Assembly (NCBI GenBank): GCA_963747515.1
Contig: CAVVFN010000009.1
Coordinates: forward strand, 124,001 to 188,000
Direction of reading: 5' to 3'
Source of the DNA: Mariniphaga sp963747515
GTDB taxonomy: Bacteria; Bacteroidota; Bacteroidia; Bacteroidales; Prolixibacteraceae
DNA: 64,000 nucleotides
Part shown: piece after piece, positions 1 through 8,207 of the stretch
How the letters are laid out: each line of letters begins with the position of its first letter
Position numbering within the stretch: the stretch's first letter is position 1
Notes under the pieces: generated by a model
What the model was told of the DNA's origin: nothing
The model's input: only the letters and a program-made list of their open reading frames with translations
Database searches by the model: none
Made by a program: the position numbers and the translations under genes

Positions 1-131
1 AGGCCGGCAAACTGGGCTTTAAAAAGATTTTCATTCCCAAACTGAATAAAGGGTTCGATGCAGGCAAATTCAAGATTGAACTGGAAAAAGTATCACGTGT
101 GGAGGAGGTATTCCGAAAAATATTTAGATAA
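1..131 (+). CDS. radA: DNA repair protein RadA, C-terminal end (partial)
   Basis: Only the last 42 codons are in the window, read from base 3 to the TAA at 129-131. The peptide has the RadA tail pattern: AGKLGFKKIFIPKLNKG followed by a short acidic stretch and VEEVFRKIF at the end. RadA is a RecA-like ATPase with a Lon-like C-terminal domain that promotes branch migration in recombinational repair, and this tail belongs to the Lon-like domain. The gene starts upstream of the window. The next gene begins 3 bases after the stop, so the two may share a transcript. The assignment rests on the tail alone. Confidence 0.8.
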   Translation, partial: AGKLGFKKIFIPKLNKGFDAGKFKIELEKVSRVEEVFRKIFR

Positions 132-134
132 ATC

Positions 135-680
135 ATGACATTTGAAACATTGATAAAACAGCGGCAGAGTGTGCGCCGTTACCAGGATAAGCAAGTGGAA
201 CAGGATAAGATGGATAAATTAATAAAGGCAGTTCATCTGGCACCTTCGGCATGTAACTCACAACCCTGGAAATTGATCATTGTTGATGAACCTGAACTAA
301 AGGAAGAAGTTGCCAAAGCTACCTTTAACGGCATCATTTCCTTTAATCGTTTTGCACTGGATGCTCCGGTAATTGCTGTGCTGGTAATTGAAAAGGCCAA
401 ACTGATCGCTCAAATCGGGGGCAGTATCAAGAACCAGGAATACCCGCAATACGATATCGGCATTGCAGCGGCCCATTTTTGCCTTCAGGCTGCTGAGCTC
501 GGGCTGGGAACTTGTATGATAGGATGGTTCAACAACAGGAAAATAAAGAACCTGCTGAAAATACCAGGTAAACGTAAAGTTGGGCTGGTAATTACTTTGG
601 GATATCCTCCGGATGATTACAAACAGCGAAAAAAAATCCGCAAACCCATAGAAGAGATTTGCGGATTCAATTCCTGGTGA
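135..680 (+). CDS. Nitroreductase family protein
   Basis: This 181-residue protein has the usual length of a small FMN-dependent nitroreductase. The N-terminus has the family pattern of a helix, RQSVRRYQDKQV and then APSACNSQPW, which forms the FMN phosphate-binding region. A second family signature, GLGTCMIGWFN, lies near residues 125-135. Members reduce nitroaromatics, quinones or flavins with NAD(P)H, and the physiological substrate cannot be told from sequence. The ATG lies 3 bases behind the radA stop. A second, diverged family member is encoded at 61105-61632. Confidence 0.88.
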   Translation: MTFETLIKQRQSVRRYQDKQVEQDKMDKLIKAVHLAPSACNSQPWKLIIVDEPELKEEVAKATFNGIISFNRFALDAPVIAVLVIEKAKLIAQIGGSIKNQEYPQYDIGIAAAHFCLQAAELGLGTCMIGWFNNRKIKNLLKIPGKRKVGLVITLGYPPDDYKQRKKIRKPIEEICGFNSW

Positions 681-687
681 GAGAGGT

Positions 688-1605
688 TTAGGCCAGAAAC
701 TGATTAATGTAATTTCTGCTTGTTAAAATTGCTGCTTTAACATCTTGCTCTGAACCTTCGAAGGCTTTATCTTCTACCTCAATACAAACAGGTCCGCGAT
801 ATTTTACTGAAGTCAGTGCCGAAAAAAATCCCCTCCAGTCGACATCACCCAGTCCTGGTATTTTGGGCGAATGGTAATCAAGCGGATAGGCCATTATTCC
901 TGCTTCATCCAGTTTATCCCGATAAACTTTAACATCTTTCAGGTGAATGTGGAACAGCTTTTCACGGAAATCGAAAATGGGCTTAACTTCATCCATCTGC
1001 ATCCATACCAGGTGCGAAGGATCGTAATTGAGGCCAAAGGCAAGGCTGGGAATGATTTCGAACATTTTCTTCCAGATTGCCGGAGTTGTTGCAAGGTTCT
1101 TTCCTCCAGGCCATTCATCGCGTGTAAACAGCATGGGACAATTTTCAATTCCTATTTTTACATTGTTCTCTTCGGCAACTTTCACAATTCCTGGCCATAC
1201 ATCAGCAAACTTTTTTAAATTATCTTCTATACTTTTTACAGGATTACGACCCACAAAGGTATTCACCACTCCAATATCAAGCTTTGCGGCTGCGCGGATT
1301 ACTTTCTTTATGTGTTCGATGGAAGTTTCAGCCTGATCCTCATCCGGGTCAAGCGGGTTGGGATAATACCCCAGTCCCGAAACGTATACATTGTTAGAGC
1401 TAAGAATGCTTTTGATACGGGTTATGTCTTTATCTTCCATTTCATTTACATTTATATGGGTAACCCCGGCATACCTGCGTTCAGCCTTTCCTACCGGCCA
1501 ACACATGATTTCAACGCATTTGAACTTATTCTCTGAGGCAAATTCAATAACCTCTTCGAAACTTTTCTCCGCCAAAATGGCGCTAACAAATCCTAAATCC
1601 AACAT
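688..1605 (-). CDS. Sugar phosphate isomerase/epimerase family protein (TIM barrel)
   Basis: The 305-residue protein has the AP-endonuclease-2-like TIM-barrel pattern of the sugar phosphate isomerase/epimerase family. Visible metal-ligand segments are GIENCP around residues 152-157, NYDPSHL around 193-199, FHIHLKDVK around 218-226 and CIEVED near 275. No signal peptide is present, so it is probably cytoplasmic. The pattern resembles hydroxypyruvate isomerase, xylose isomerase-like and inosose dehydratase-like proteins, and the substrate cannot be chosen among them. It is convergent with the upstream nitroreductase, with only 7 bases between the stops. A Tat-exported member of the same fold is encoded at 46127-47104. 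Confidence 0.85.
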   Translation of the reverse strand: MLDLGFVSAILAEKSFEEVIEFASENKFKCVEIMCWPVGKAERRYAGVTHINVNEMEDKDITRIKSILSSNNVYVSGLGYYPNPLDPDEDQAETSIEHIKKVIRAAAKLDIGVVNTFVGRNPVKSIEDNLKKFADVWPGIVKVAEENNVKIGIENCPMLFTRDEWPGGKNLATTPAIWKKMFEIIPSLAFGLNYDPSHLVWMQMDEVKPIFDFREKLFHIHLKDVKVYRDKLDEAGIMAYPLDYHSPKIPGLGDVDWRGFFSALTSVKYRGPVCIEVEDKAFEGSEQDVKAAILTSRNYINQFLA

Positions 1606-1788
1606 GATACTTCAGTTTTATAAATTATACATTATCCGTTCTTCTGTCATTTAATCTTCATCTTTTTCATACGTCAGTTAAATTTCGATTTACTGAAAAG
1701 GTGGCATTAATTCCATACCTGTTTTTCCCGTTGGAGTACTTGTATAGCCCACGATGGCGAATATCATAGGCTTAATACCCTAAAGCAG

Positions 1789-2856
1789 TTAATTGATGGT
1801 ATCCTGCTTTTCTTCGTAAGGGATGTATTTTTTCCCGGGAATATAAATCCATGCTCCCGATTCAGGATGTTTATCCAGGTAATTGTATTGCTGACCGTAA
1901 GCTTCAATCTCATTATCGAAAATATCTGTGCCAACAAGATAATAACTTCCATGTTTCCCCAGGTGAAAAGGTTCATAACCTTCATTTTTTAACCTGTGAA
2001 AATATTTTTGTGCATTCTTGAACTTCTCAAAACTTCCTGTAATCAGATAGTACCTGGTGGAATCAGGAGTAACAAAACCGGTGGAATCGGTAATTTCATC
2101 TGAGGCAGCAGCTGCTTCGTTATTCAATGATGGAAGGGTATCGGCAGCAAGAGTATCGGCAGAGGGTATAATTTTTTTCGGGGATGGTTCTTCAACAGTA
2201 ACTTCAACAGAAGAAACCGGTTCTTTTGTATCTTTTATGAGAATGTAAATTGCACCAGCTATCAGAGGTATAAAAAAAAGCAAAAGCCACCAGGCCTTAT
2301 TTCCTTTTTTTGGAGGGCTGCCGGAGTTTTTTATTGAAGTTCCGGCATACACTAAAGGTGTTTTTTCCTCAAGTGGTTCTTTTGTTTTTTGTTTTTCAAT
2401 CGCATTTTCTGTGTCAGGTTTTTCTTCAGGAATATCTTCAGGTTCTTTTTTCAGTGAAGCAGATTCCAAACCATACGACTCGAGCAGCAAATTTTCATTG
2501 CCAACGTGAGTGAACTGTATTTCCCTGTTTTTATTGTAGGAAAATGCTCCCATGTTTTCAAGAATCACCGATTCTCCTTTATCGAGGTGGTAAAGAATTT
2601 CTTCCCGTTCATGCTCCAGACGACTATATGCTTCAGCGAGGGGTATGCTTTCATCCTGAGAAATTTTGCCGGCCAGTAAACCGTCATTACTTTTTATTTT
2701 AGGCTCAAAAGTAACTTCCTTGGCAGGAGGAGTCATTTCACCCGACTTCTCATTTATCTGTGCGGGTTTATAACTTGAGAGGAATGCTCCCAATCCCGGA
2801 ATGATAACTGTATCGTGTTCCGGTAATAATTCATAGATGTGCTTACCCAAATTCAT
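1789..2856 (-). CDS. HU-CCDC81 and SPOR domain membrane protein
   Basis: The 355-residue protein has three parts. Residues 1-130 form a HU-like DNA-binding-fold domain of the HU-CCDC81 type, starting with MNLGKHIYELLPEHDTVIIP. A charged, low-complexity linker follows, with one membrane segment near residues 189-207 (WWLLLFFIPLIAGAIYILI). The C-terminus (about 270-335, RYYLITGSFEKFKNAQKYF) is a SPOR domain, a fold that binds denuded peptidoglycan glycan strands at the division site. This architecture is typical of Bacteroidota and suggests an envelope-anchored cell-division or cell-wall role. It is divergent from galE; the 134-base gap between the starts should hold both promoters. Confidence 0.87.
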   Translation of the reverse strand: MNLGKHIYELLPEHDTVIIPGLGAFLSSYKPAQINEKSGEMTPPAKEVTFEPKIKSNDGLLAGKISQDESIPLAEAYSRLEHEREEILYHLDKGESVILENMGAFSYNKNREIQFTHVGNENLLLESYGLESASLKKEPEDIPEEKPDTENAIEKQKTKEPLEEKTPLVYAGTSIKNSGSPPKKGNKAWWLLLFFIPLIAGAIYILIKDTKEPVSSVEVTVEEPSPKKIIPSADTLAADTLPSLNNEAAAASDEITDSTGFVTPDSTRYYLITGSFEKFKNAQKYFHRLKNEGYEPFHLGKHGSYYLVGTDIFDNEIEAYGQQYNYLDKHPESGAWIYIPGKKYIPYEEKQDTIN

Positions 2857-2990
2857 GTTGATCTATTTGTAATGTAAAATTAACAAAACATTTGCGGAAC
2901 CAGGAAAGAAGTTTCATTAAAAAACACCTTCGCTTGTAATTCTGCTGTTCAACTGTCTTTAAATTTATATTTTTACACGAAAATTTTAAA

Positions 2991-4019
2991 ATGAGCAGTA
3001 AAATATTGGTTACAGGAGGAACAGGTTATATTGGTTCTCATACAGTTGTTGAATTACTGGAATCAGGTTTTGAAGTTGTGGTGGTGGATAACCTTTCCAA
3101 TTCGAACATTGATGTACTTGATAGTATAAAAGAAATTACAGGGATAAAGCCTTTGTTTGAAAATTTTGATTTGTCTGAAAGAGATAAAACAGATGCTTAT
3201 TTTAAAAGGAACTCAGGTATCGAAGCAATTATCCATTTTGCAGCTTCGAAGGCTGTGGGCGAATCGGTTGAAAAGCCGCTCATGTATTACCGAAATAACC
3301 TGGTGTCGATGCTCAACCTGCTGGAATGTCAGGTGAAGTATCGTATTCCGAATATCGTATTTTCATCATCGTGCACGGTTTACGGTCAGCCGGAAAAGCT
3401 TCCTGTAACTGAAGACACGCCGCGAAAAGATGCCGAATCTCCTTATGGCAATACCAAACGGGTGAATGAAGACATTCTGCATGATGCCATTGCAGCCCAT
3501 CCACAACTTCGTGGGATAGCGCTTCGGTATTTTAACCCTGTAGGTGCTCATTCATCGGCATTGATAGGAGAACTGCCACTGGGTATCCCGCAAAACCTGG
3601 TGCCTTTTATTACACAAACTGCTGCGGGAGTCCGTGAGGAGCTGAAAATATTTGGCGATGATTACAATACGCCCGATGGCTCGGCTATACGTGACTACAT
3701 AAATGTGGTGGATTTGGCCAAAGCACATTTAGTGGCAATTAAGCGGCTGCTTGAGGGAAAGAATAAATTGAATTATGAAATTTTTAATCTGGGGACTGGA
3801 CAGGGGGTATCGGTACTGGAAATGGTAAAGGGTTTCGAAAAGGTTACCGGCCAAAAAGTAAATTACAAAATTGTAGGGCGGAGGCCGGGAGATATTGAAA
3901 AAATTTGGGCCGATACCACCTTTGCGAATAAAGAATTAGGCTGGAAAGCTCAAAAAAGTCTGGAAGAAACCTTGCTTTCAGCATGGGAATGGGAAAAGCG
4001 GGTAAGAGGAATCATTTGA
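2991..4019 (+). CDS. galE: UDP-glucose 4-epimerase
   Basis: The 342-residue protein is a short-chain dehydrogenase/reductase of the extended type. It has the NAD-binding motif TGGTGYIGSHT at residues 8-18, HFAASKAVGES around residue 84, the catalytic SSSCTVYG segment and the SPYGNTK Tyr-Lys motif. The length equals that of bacterial GalE (about 338). It interconverts UDP-glucose and UDP-galactose, and often the N-acetyl forms too, for glycan synthesis and galactose use. The next gene, 68 bases downstream, is rfbB, so the pair probably feeds nucleotide sugars to surface glycans. The upstream TATTTTTA at about 2968 differs by one base from the TAnnTTTG -7 consensus. Confidence 0.95.
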   Translation: MSSKILVTGGTGYIGSHTVVELLESGFEVVVVDNLSNSNIDVLDSIKEITGIKPLFENFDLSERDKTDAYFKRNSGIEAIIHFAASKAVGESVEKPLMYYRNNLVSMLNLLECQVKYRIPNIVFSSSCTVYGQPEKLPVTEDTPRKDAESPYGNTKRVNEDILHDAIAAHPQLRGIALRYFNPVGAHSSALIGELPLGIPQNLVPFITQTAAGVREELKIFGDDYNTPDGSAIRDYINVVDLAKAHLVAIKRLLEGKNKLNYEIFNLGTGQGVSVLEMVKGFEKVTGQKVNYKIVGRRPGDIEKIWADTTFANKELGWKAQKSLEETLLSAWEWEKRVRGII

Positions 4020-4087
4020 TCAGTGCCCTTTTCCGGGCGGGAAGCTTATAAAATAACAGAAAAAATTTGAAATTAGATTAAGATAAA

Positions 4088-5137
4088 ATGAAGACAGTCC
4101 TAATCACCGGCGGAGCCGGATTTATCGGATCGCATGTAGTCAGGCTATTCGTTAAAAAGTATCCTGATTATAAAATTGTGAATCTGGATAAATTAACCTA
4201 TGCCGGCAATCTGGCAAACCTGAAAGATGTGGAAGATGAACCCAATTATGAATTCGTGAAGGGGGACATTGTAGATGGAGATTTTATTCTGAAGCTTTTT
4301 GAAGATAAACAGTTCGATTCGGTAATTCATCTGGCCGCAGAATCGCATGTCGATCGTTCCATTACCAATCCTACAGAGTTTGTATATACGAATGTAATAG
4401 GAACGGTTAATTTGCTGAATTCGGCCAGACATGTCTGGCAAGGAAAGAAGAATAAATTGTTTTACCACATATCCACCGATGAGGTATATGGTTCACTGAG
4501 TGAAGAAGGTATGTTTACAGAAGAAAACCGCTATGATCCTCATAGTCCCTATTCGGCTTCAAAAGCCAGTTCCGACCATTTTGTAAGGGCATATCATGAT
4601 ACATTTGGATTACCGGCAGTAATTTCAAATTGTTCAAACAATTATGGGGCTTACCAGTTTCCGGAAAAATTAATTCCACTATTCATTCATAATATAAAAT
4701 GCAATAAACCCTTGCCTGTTTATGGTAAAGGAGAAAATATCCGTGACTGGTTATGGGTAGAGGATCATGCAGCGGCAATCGATGTGGTTTTTCATAAGGG
4801 AAAGCCAGGAGAAACTTACAATATCGGGGGCTTTAATGAATGGAAAAACATCGATTTAATCAGAATAATTTGCCGGGTGATGGATAAAAAACTCGGACGC
4901 ACTGAAGGAAAATCGGAAGAACTGATAACTTTTGTTAAAGATCGCGCAGGACATGATTTACGCTATGCCATCGATGCCACCAAAATTAAAACCGAACTGG
5001 GCTGGGAACCTTCGCTTCAGTTTGAAGAGGGTATAGAGAAAACAGTTGACTGGTATTTGGAAAATACCAAATGGCTTGCCGGAGTTACCTCGGGCGACTA
5101 TCAAAAATACTATCAGGAACAGTATCAGAACAGGTAA
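4088..5137 (+). CDS. rfbB: dTDP-glucose 4,6-dehydratase
   Basis: The 349-residue protein is the RmlB/RfbB enzyme of the dTDP-rhamnose pathway, which oxidises, dehydrates and re-reduces dTDP-glucose with bound NAD. Visible motifs are TGGAGFIGSHV (residues 6-16), HLAAESHVDRSI, the STDEVYGSL segment with the catalytic Asp-Glu, and YSASKASSDHFVRAY with the Tyr-Lys pair. YGKGENIRDWLWVEDH is the typical substrate-pocket stretch. It follows galE in the same direction by 68 bases. The other rhamnose genes (rfbA, rfbC, rfbD) are not in the window. Confidence 0.95.
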   Translation: MKTVLITGGAGFIGSHVVRLFVKKYPDYKIVNLDKLTYAGNLANLKDVEDEPNYEFVKGDIVDGDFILKLFEDKQFDSVIHLAAESHVDRSITNPTEFVYTNVIGTVNLLNSARHVWQGKKNKLFYHISTDEVYGSLSEEGMFTEENRYDPHSPYSASKASSDHFVRAYHDTFGLPAVISNCSNNYGAYQFPEKLIPLFIHNIKCNKPLPVYGKGENIRDWLWVEDHAAAIDVVFHKGKPGETYNIGGFNEWKNIDLIRIICRVMDKKLGRTEGKSEELITFVKDRAGHDLRYAIDATKIKTELGWEPSLQFEEGIEKTVDWYLENTKWLAGVTSGDYQKYYQEQYQNR

Positions 5138-5289
5138 ATGGCTGGTATATTTGGGGCCTTCGTTTAATATACCTGGCTGTGTGCTGGTTTCTTTTTTTAA
5201 TATTTTTAATCATTGTTGTCCGGTAAACCGGAATATTAGTAATTCTTTATTTTTAACATGCAGTTAATCAGTAAATGTGTTTTTCATGT

Positions 5290-5526
5290 TCAAAAATAAG
5301 CCCCCTCTATTTCCGGAAATAGCGGATTTTGATAGTTCAATTTATTTTCTTTTATAATTTTCCTCCAACTGCCTTCCGGGTCCTCTAAGAAGCCATATAT
5401 AGTGATGTAGTTCATCAACTGTTGCCCGATTATTGAATCTGGATTGAAAAAAGCCCAATTGCGTTTTTCCTGGCTTTTCACCAGGGTTATTAAAAGATTG
5501 GCAAGCATTAACTCAAAAGCAGACAT
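5290..5526 (-). CDS. Hypothetical protein, possible gene remnant
   Basis: This 78-residue frame on the minus strand has amino-acid use that looks coding: amphipathic at first (AFELMLANLLITLVKSQ), then acidic and aromatic (FLEDPEGSWRKIIKEN). I do not recognise a family. In the same frame, 14 more plausible codons (ending RQYFSIPSG) precede the ATG, back to a stop at 5569-5571, without any further standard start. The frame may therefore be the 3' end of a decayed gene and not a complete small gene. It lies beside the 11-bp repeat array and other doubtful frames, in a stretch poor in firm genes. Confidence 0.35.
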   Translation of the reverse strand: MSAFELMLANLLITLVKSQEKRNWAFFNPDSIIGQQLMNYITIYGFLEDPEGSWRKIIKENKLNYQNPLFPEIEGAYF

Positions 5527-5600
5527 TCCGGATGGTATTGAAAAGTACTGCCGGATGAATACTATTTTTTACCCTACTAATTCTAGTAAAATCTATATAT

Positions 5601-5678
5601 AAAGATAGTAATAAGTTAGTATAAAGCTAGTATACGACTATCTTCATACTAGCTTTATACTAGCTTTATACTAGCTTT
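5601..5678. repeat. Palindromic array of 11-bp units
   Basis: Three perfect tandem copies of ATACTAGCTTT fill 5646-5678. On their left, the reverse complement AAAGCTAGTAT stands at 5623-5633, with two decayed inverted copies at 5612-5622 and 5601-5611, all on the same 11-base period. The spacer 5635-5645 also matches the direct unit at 7 of 11 positions. The arms 5617-5633 and 5646-5662 are exact reverse complements around a 12-base loop, so a 17-bp hairpin can form. The period is close to one helical turn. No iteron or terminator function can be assigned from sequence. Confidence 0.8.
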
Positions 5679-5717
5679 GAACTTACTTTGGTAAGAATGA
5701 TTTAAATTCAATTCACT

Positions 5718-5885
5718 TTAAAATTTTCTGGTAAAGGGGAACCTCCTGTCGGGTTTGTGTTCATTAACCCATTCTTCCATTTGATTTAATACCGCCGAAT
5801 GCGAGGAAACTATTTCTTGGATAACATCAGAGTTTTTACGGGGTATTTGAAGGAGTGCCCCTTTCCATTTTGTATTCAAACGCAT
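5718..5885 (-). CDS. Possible 55-residue small protein overlapping the lipoprotein gene
   Basis: An ATG-started frame of 55 codons lies on the minus strand, in the frame +1 to the lipoprotein that ends at 5836, and overlaps its last 50 bases. The product reads as plausible protein: basic and hydrophobic at first, then a helix-like stretch (DVIQEIVSSHSAVLNQMEEW) and a basic tail ending RRFPFTRKF. It could be a coupled small gene, or the original C-terminus of the lipoprotein displaced by a frameshift near 5850-5880. No family is recognised. Below 60 codons, chance is a real alternative. Confidence 0.3.
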   Translation of the reverse strand: MRLNTKWKGALLQIPRKNSDVIQEIVSSHSAVLNQMEEWVNEHKPDRRFPFTRKF

Positions 5886-6234
5886 TATAAAAATTTGTAT
5901 CGGTATGCATCCGTGTGGTCACATTGTCAATTATAAAAGTATCTATCCCGGGATTAATATCCCACAAGTAGTTCATGTTTTCCTTGCTCAAAAACTTACG
6001 CGTAAAATCGTGGTCCTGCATCATGTTTTTGAATGCCAGACTGTCATTTCTTAATTCGAATAACAACTCTTTCTGAAGCTTCGGGTTGTTAAGTATCTGA
6101 TTAAATGCCTGCCATTTTTGTGCTTCGTTATTTACTAAATCAATTTTCACGGCATCCCGGGTGCACCCTGCACCAAAAAATATTATTAGTGAAAGAATGA
6201 GCCTTATTTTTTTACTTGCTGAATACAGGTACAT
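5836..6234 (-). CDS. Small lipoprotein of unknown function
   Basis: The 132-residue product begins with a basic segment and a hydrophobic run (LILSLIIFFGAGC) that ends in a lipobox-like Cys at residue 24, so it is probably a lipoprotein exported by Sec. The rest is hydrophilic and Asn/Asp-rich, with no domain I recognise. The C-terminus (ERGTPSNTP) looks unstructured, and a coding-like tail continues in another frame (5718-5885), so the end may have been changed by a frameshift. It is followed by the repeat array, and upstream of it there are about 250 bases without a firm gene. Confidence 0.6.
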   Translation of the reverse strand: MYLYSASKKIRLILSLIIFFGAGCTRDAVKIDLVNNEAQKWQAFNQILNNPKLQKELLFELRNDSLAFKNMMQDHDFTRKFLSKENMNYLWDINPGIDTFIIDNVTTRMHTDTNFYNAFEYKMERGTPSNTP

Positions 6235-6482
6235 TTTAATTCTCCTTTCTGGCGATTAACATTTTTATTTTCTTTCTCAGAATTATTTTTAACGAAAATT
6301 TGTTTTGTTGTAATGAAAATGATGTACCAAAACCAGAAAGGAAACTGTTGAGTTGCAGAATCAGTGGAAGATTTGAATGTTCAGCAGGTTGTGATTATTG
6401 TGGAAAGTTAGCCGATTGTGGAATGGTTACACATTTTTGTGTACTTTAAGAAACAGGAAACCAGCAGGAAATTATTATGAAT

Positions 6483-6815
6483 CTATTCAATATTCAATTC
6501 CTGCGACGGGTCCCAAAAATACTTTTTGAAATTGATAATCCGATCACCTTTAACTTTTATGCCTTCATTTTCCAGAAGTTCTTTCATTGCTTCCGGAGCA
6601 TCAAAATGATGTTTGCCGGTGAGTAATCCGTTTCGGTTTACAACTCGATGGGCAGGCACAAATTCGGGATGACTATGCGAAGCATTCATTGCCCAGCCTA
6701 CCATTCGAGCCGAACCGGTTGTTCCCAGGAATTTGGCTATAGCTCCGTATGAAGTCACTCTTCCGGGAGGGATCAGCTTTACTACTTCATACACCCTGAC
6801 AAAGAAATCGCTCAT
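6483..6815 (-). CDS. Alkyltransferase-like (MGMT family) DNA-binding protein
   Basis: The 110-residue protein is the DNA-binding domain of the O6-alkylguanine-DNA alkyltransferase family: PPGRVTSYGAIAKFLG for the helix-turn-helix and GWAMNASHSHPEFVPAHRVV for the active-site loop. The PCHRV motif of the true repair enzymes reads PAHRV here, with Ala55 in place of the methyl-accepting Cys. It therefore cannot self-alkylate and belongs to the ATL class, known to flip out and mark O6-alkylguanine for nucleotide excision repair. The length matches ATL proteins (100-110). It lies downstream of trmB on the same strand, with 138 bases between. Confidence 0.9.
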   Translation of the reverse strand: MSDFFVRVYEVVKLIPPGRVTSYGAIAKFLGTTGSARMVGWAMNASHSHPEFVPAHRVVNRNGLLTGKHHFDAPEAMKELLENEGIKVKGDRIINFKKYFWDPSQELNIE

Positions 6816-6953
6816 AAAAAATGTATGAAAATGGGTACTGTTTTCTGTTCACTAAAAATCATAATTATCAAAAGTTGCTCAACTTTTATAATTTTTTGTT
6901 TCTTTGTTCCTGTCCTGCTATCCGGGATTTTTTCTTATAACAAACTCCTGATG

Positions 6954-7691
6954 TTATTCCCTTGCACTCCTGCCAAAGCTTCTGTACTCATCCTTTTCAA
7001 TATTAATTTCCGTCTCACAAAATTCATTGTTCCTCAATTCGAAAGCAAGATATTTGATGGAAATGCCTCTGCTAAGCCACTGTCTTTCATAAAAAGTTTT
7101 AATTTGCAGGGTTTCATTTAATAGGTCCGAATCGTAAAGGTTGGAGGTATCGGCAATAAGTTTTAACTTGTTTAAAAGAACCAGATTACGGGTATAGGAA
7201 TATTGAAAATTGCTGTCGGTTTTAAGATGAATGATGCCGTCCTTTTTCAGGAACTGGCTGTATTTGCTAAGGAAGGAAGCAGAGGTGAGCCGTTTGCTGG
7301 CCTTCTTCATCTGTGGATCGGGAAAGGTTAACCAGATTTCATCTACTTCTTCCGGTGCAAAGAACCGGTTTATAATCTCAATGTTGGTGCGTACAAAACC
7401 TACATTTTTTAATCCTTTCTGCGATGCAGTTTTAGCCCCTTTCCATAAGCGTGCTCCTTTTATATCCACACCCAAAAAGTTCTTATCCGGTAATTTTTCT
7501 GCCAGTTCAACCGAATATTCTCCTTTGCCGCATCCCAATTCTAAAACCAGGGGATTCTGATTGCCGAAGAAACTGGTACACCATTTTCCTTTCAGGGGGA
7601 AATCCTTACCTTGCAATTTATAGTATGGAGCCTGAACCACATGTTCAAAGGCTTTCAACTCTTCAAATTTAGCCCGTTTATTTTTGCCCAC
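6954..7691 (-). CDS. trmB: tRNA (guanine-N7-)-methyltransferase
   Basis: The 245-residue protein has the TrmB pattern: the SAM-binding motif LVLELGCGKGEYSVELA around residues 48-64, FLGVDIKGARLWKGAK, and the TrmB signature IWLTFPDPQMKKASKRL around 118-134. TrmB makes m7G46 in the variable loop of many tRNAs. The length fits the family (220-250). It stands between gldH and the ATL gene on the minus strand, 39 bases after gldH. It may be cotranscribed with the gldH-ricT group, though it has no functional link to gliding. Confidence 0.94.
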   Translation of the reverse strand: MGKNKRAKFEELKAFEHVVQAPYYKLQGKDFPLKGKWCTSFFGNQNPLVLELGCGKGEYSVELAEKLPDKNFLGVDIKGARLWKGAKTASQKGLKNVGFVRTNIEIINRFFAPEEVDEIWLTFPDPQMKKASKRLTSASFLSKYSQFLKKDGIIHLKTDSNFQYSYTRNLVLLNKLKLIADTSNLYDSDLLNETLQIKTFYERQWLSRGISIKYLAFELRNNEFCETEINIEKDEYRSFGRSARE

Positions 7692-7730
7692 AGTACTTTC
7701 TGATTATATCTGCTTTTATTAAGAGTTTTT

Positions 7731-8207
7731 TTAGGGTGAAGTTTTTTCCACCCTGAATCCTACATCGTGTATTCCCTCCAGGTTCTCTTCCCGCATTCCA
7801 TGTTGTATAGCAACAGTATATATCCCCGGAACAGTGAAGTAAACATCACGACGGTAAATGATCTGACGTGTTTTTAATCCTCCAAAGCCTTCACCAAGCC
7901 ACCTGCCTGAAGGTTCAGCCAATAAAACTTCAAAAGTATCTTTTACTGTTCCGCCATCAGGTTGTGTAATTTCAATAAAGAGCCAGAGATTGCTGAACCG
8001 ATAGTTGGTTTCATTTCGAATTTGAATAAGCAGGTTGTGGTTTTGTAGCGTATCATCAACCGGAACCTCGAAAACGACAATAGAATCCTTATGCCATGTC
8101 GAATCAGGAATTTCCTTGAACCGGTCATATACCCGTGTTTTATCACAGGCAGATAAAATGACCAGCAACATCAGAACAGCAAGCAAATGGTTTGAAAAAC
8201 ACCTCAT
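7731..8207 (-). CDS. gldH: Gliding motility lipoprotein GldH
   Basis: The 158-residue protein starts with a lipoprotein signal (LLAVLMLLVILSAC, Cys21) and continues with the GldH pattern: VYDRFKEIPDSTWHKDSIV, a beta-rich middle (NYRFSNLWLFIEI) and WLGEGFGGLKTRQIIYR. GldH is a Bacteroidota lipoprotein needed for gliding in Flavobacterium johnsoniae and linked with type IX secretion; it also occurs in non-gliding species. Its start codon overlaps the ricT stop by 4 bases (ATGA), so the two are translationally coupled. The T9SS core genes of this window are 40 kb away. Confidence 0.88.
   Translation of the reverse strand: MRCFSNHLLAVLMLLVILSACDKTRVYDRFKEIPDSTWHKDSIVVFEVPVDDTLQNHNLLIQIRNETNYRFSNLWLFIEITQPDGGTVKDTFEVLLAEPSGRWLGEGFGGLKTRQIIYRRDVYFTVPGIYTVAIQHGMREENLEGIHDVGFRVEKTSP

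Noticed and set aside
6240..6449. Open plus-strand frame with six or seven cysteines (CSAGCDYCGKLADCG)
   Set aside because: It has no ATG or other good start after the preceding stop, and no family match. Chance in AT-rich DNA is likely.
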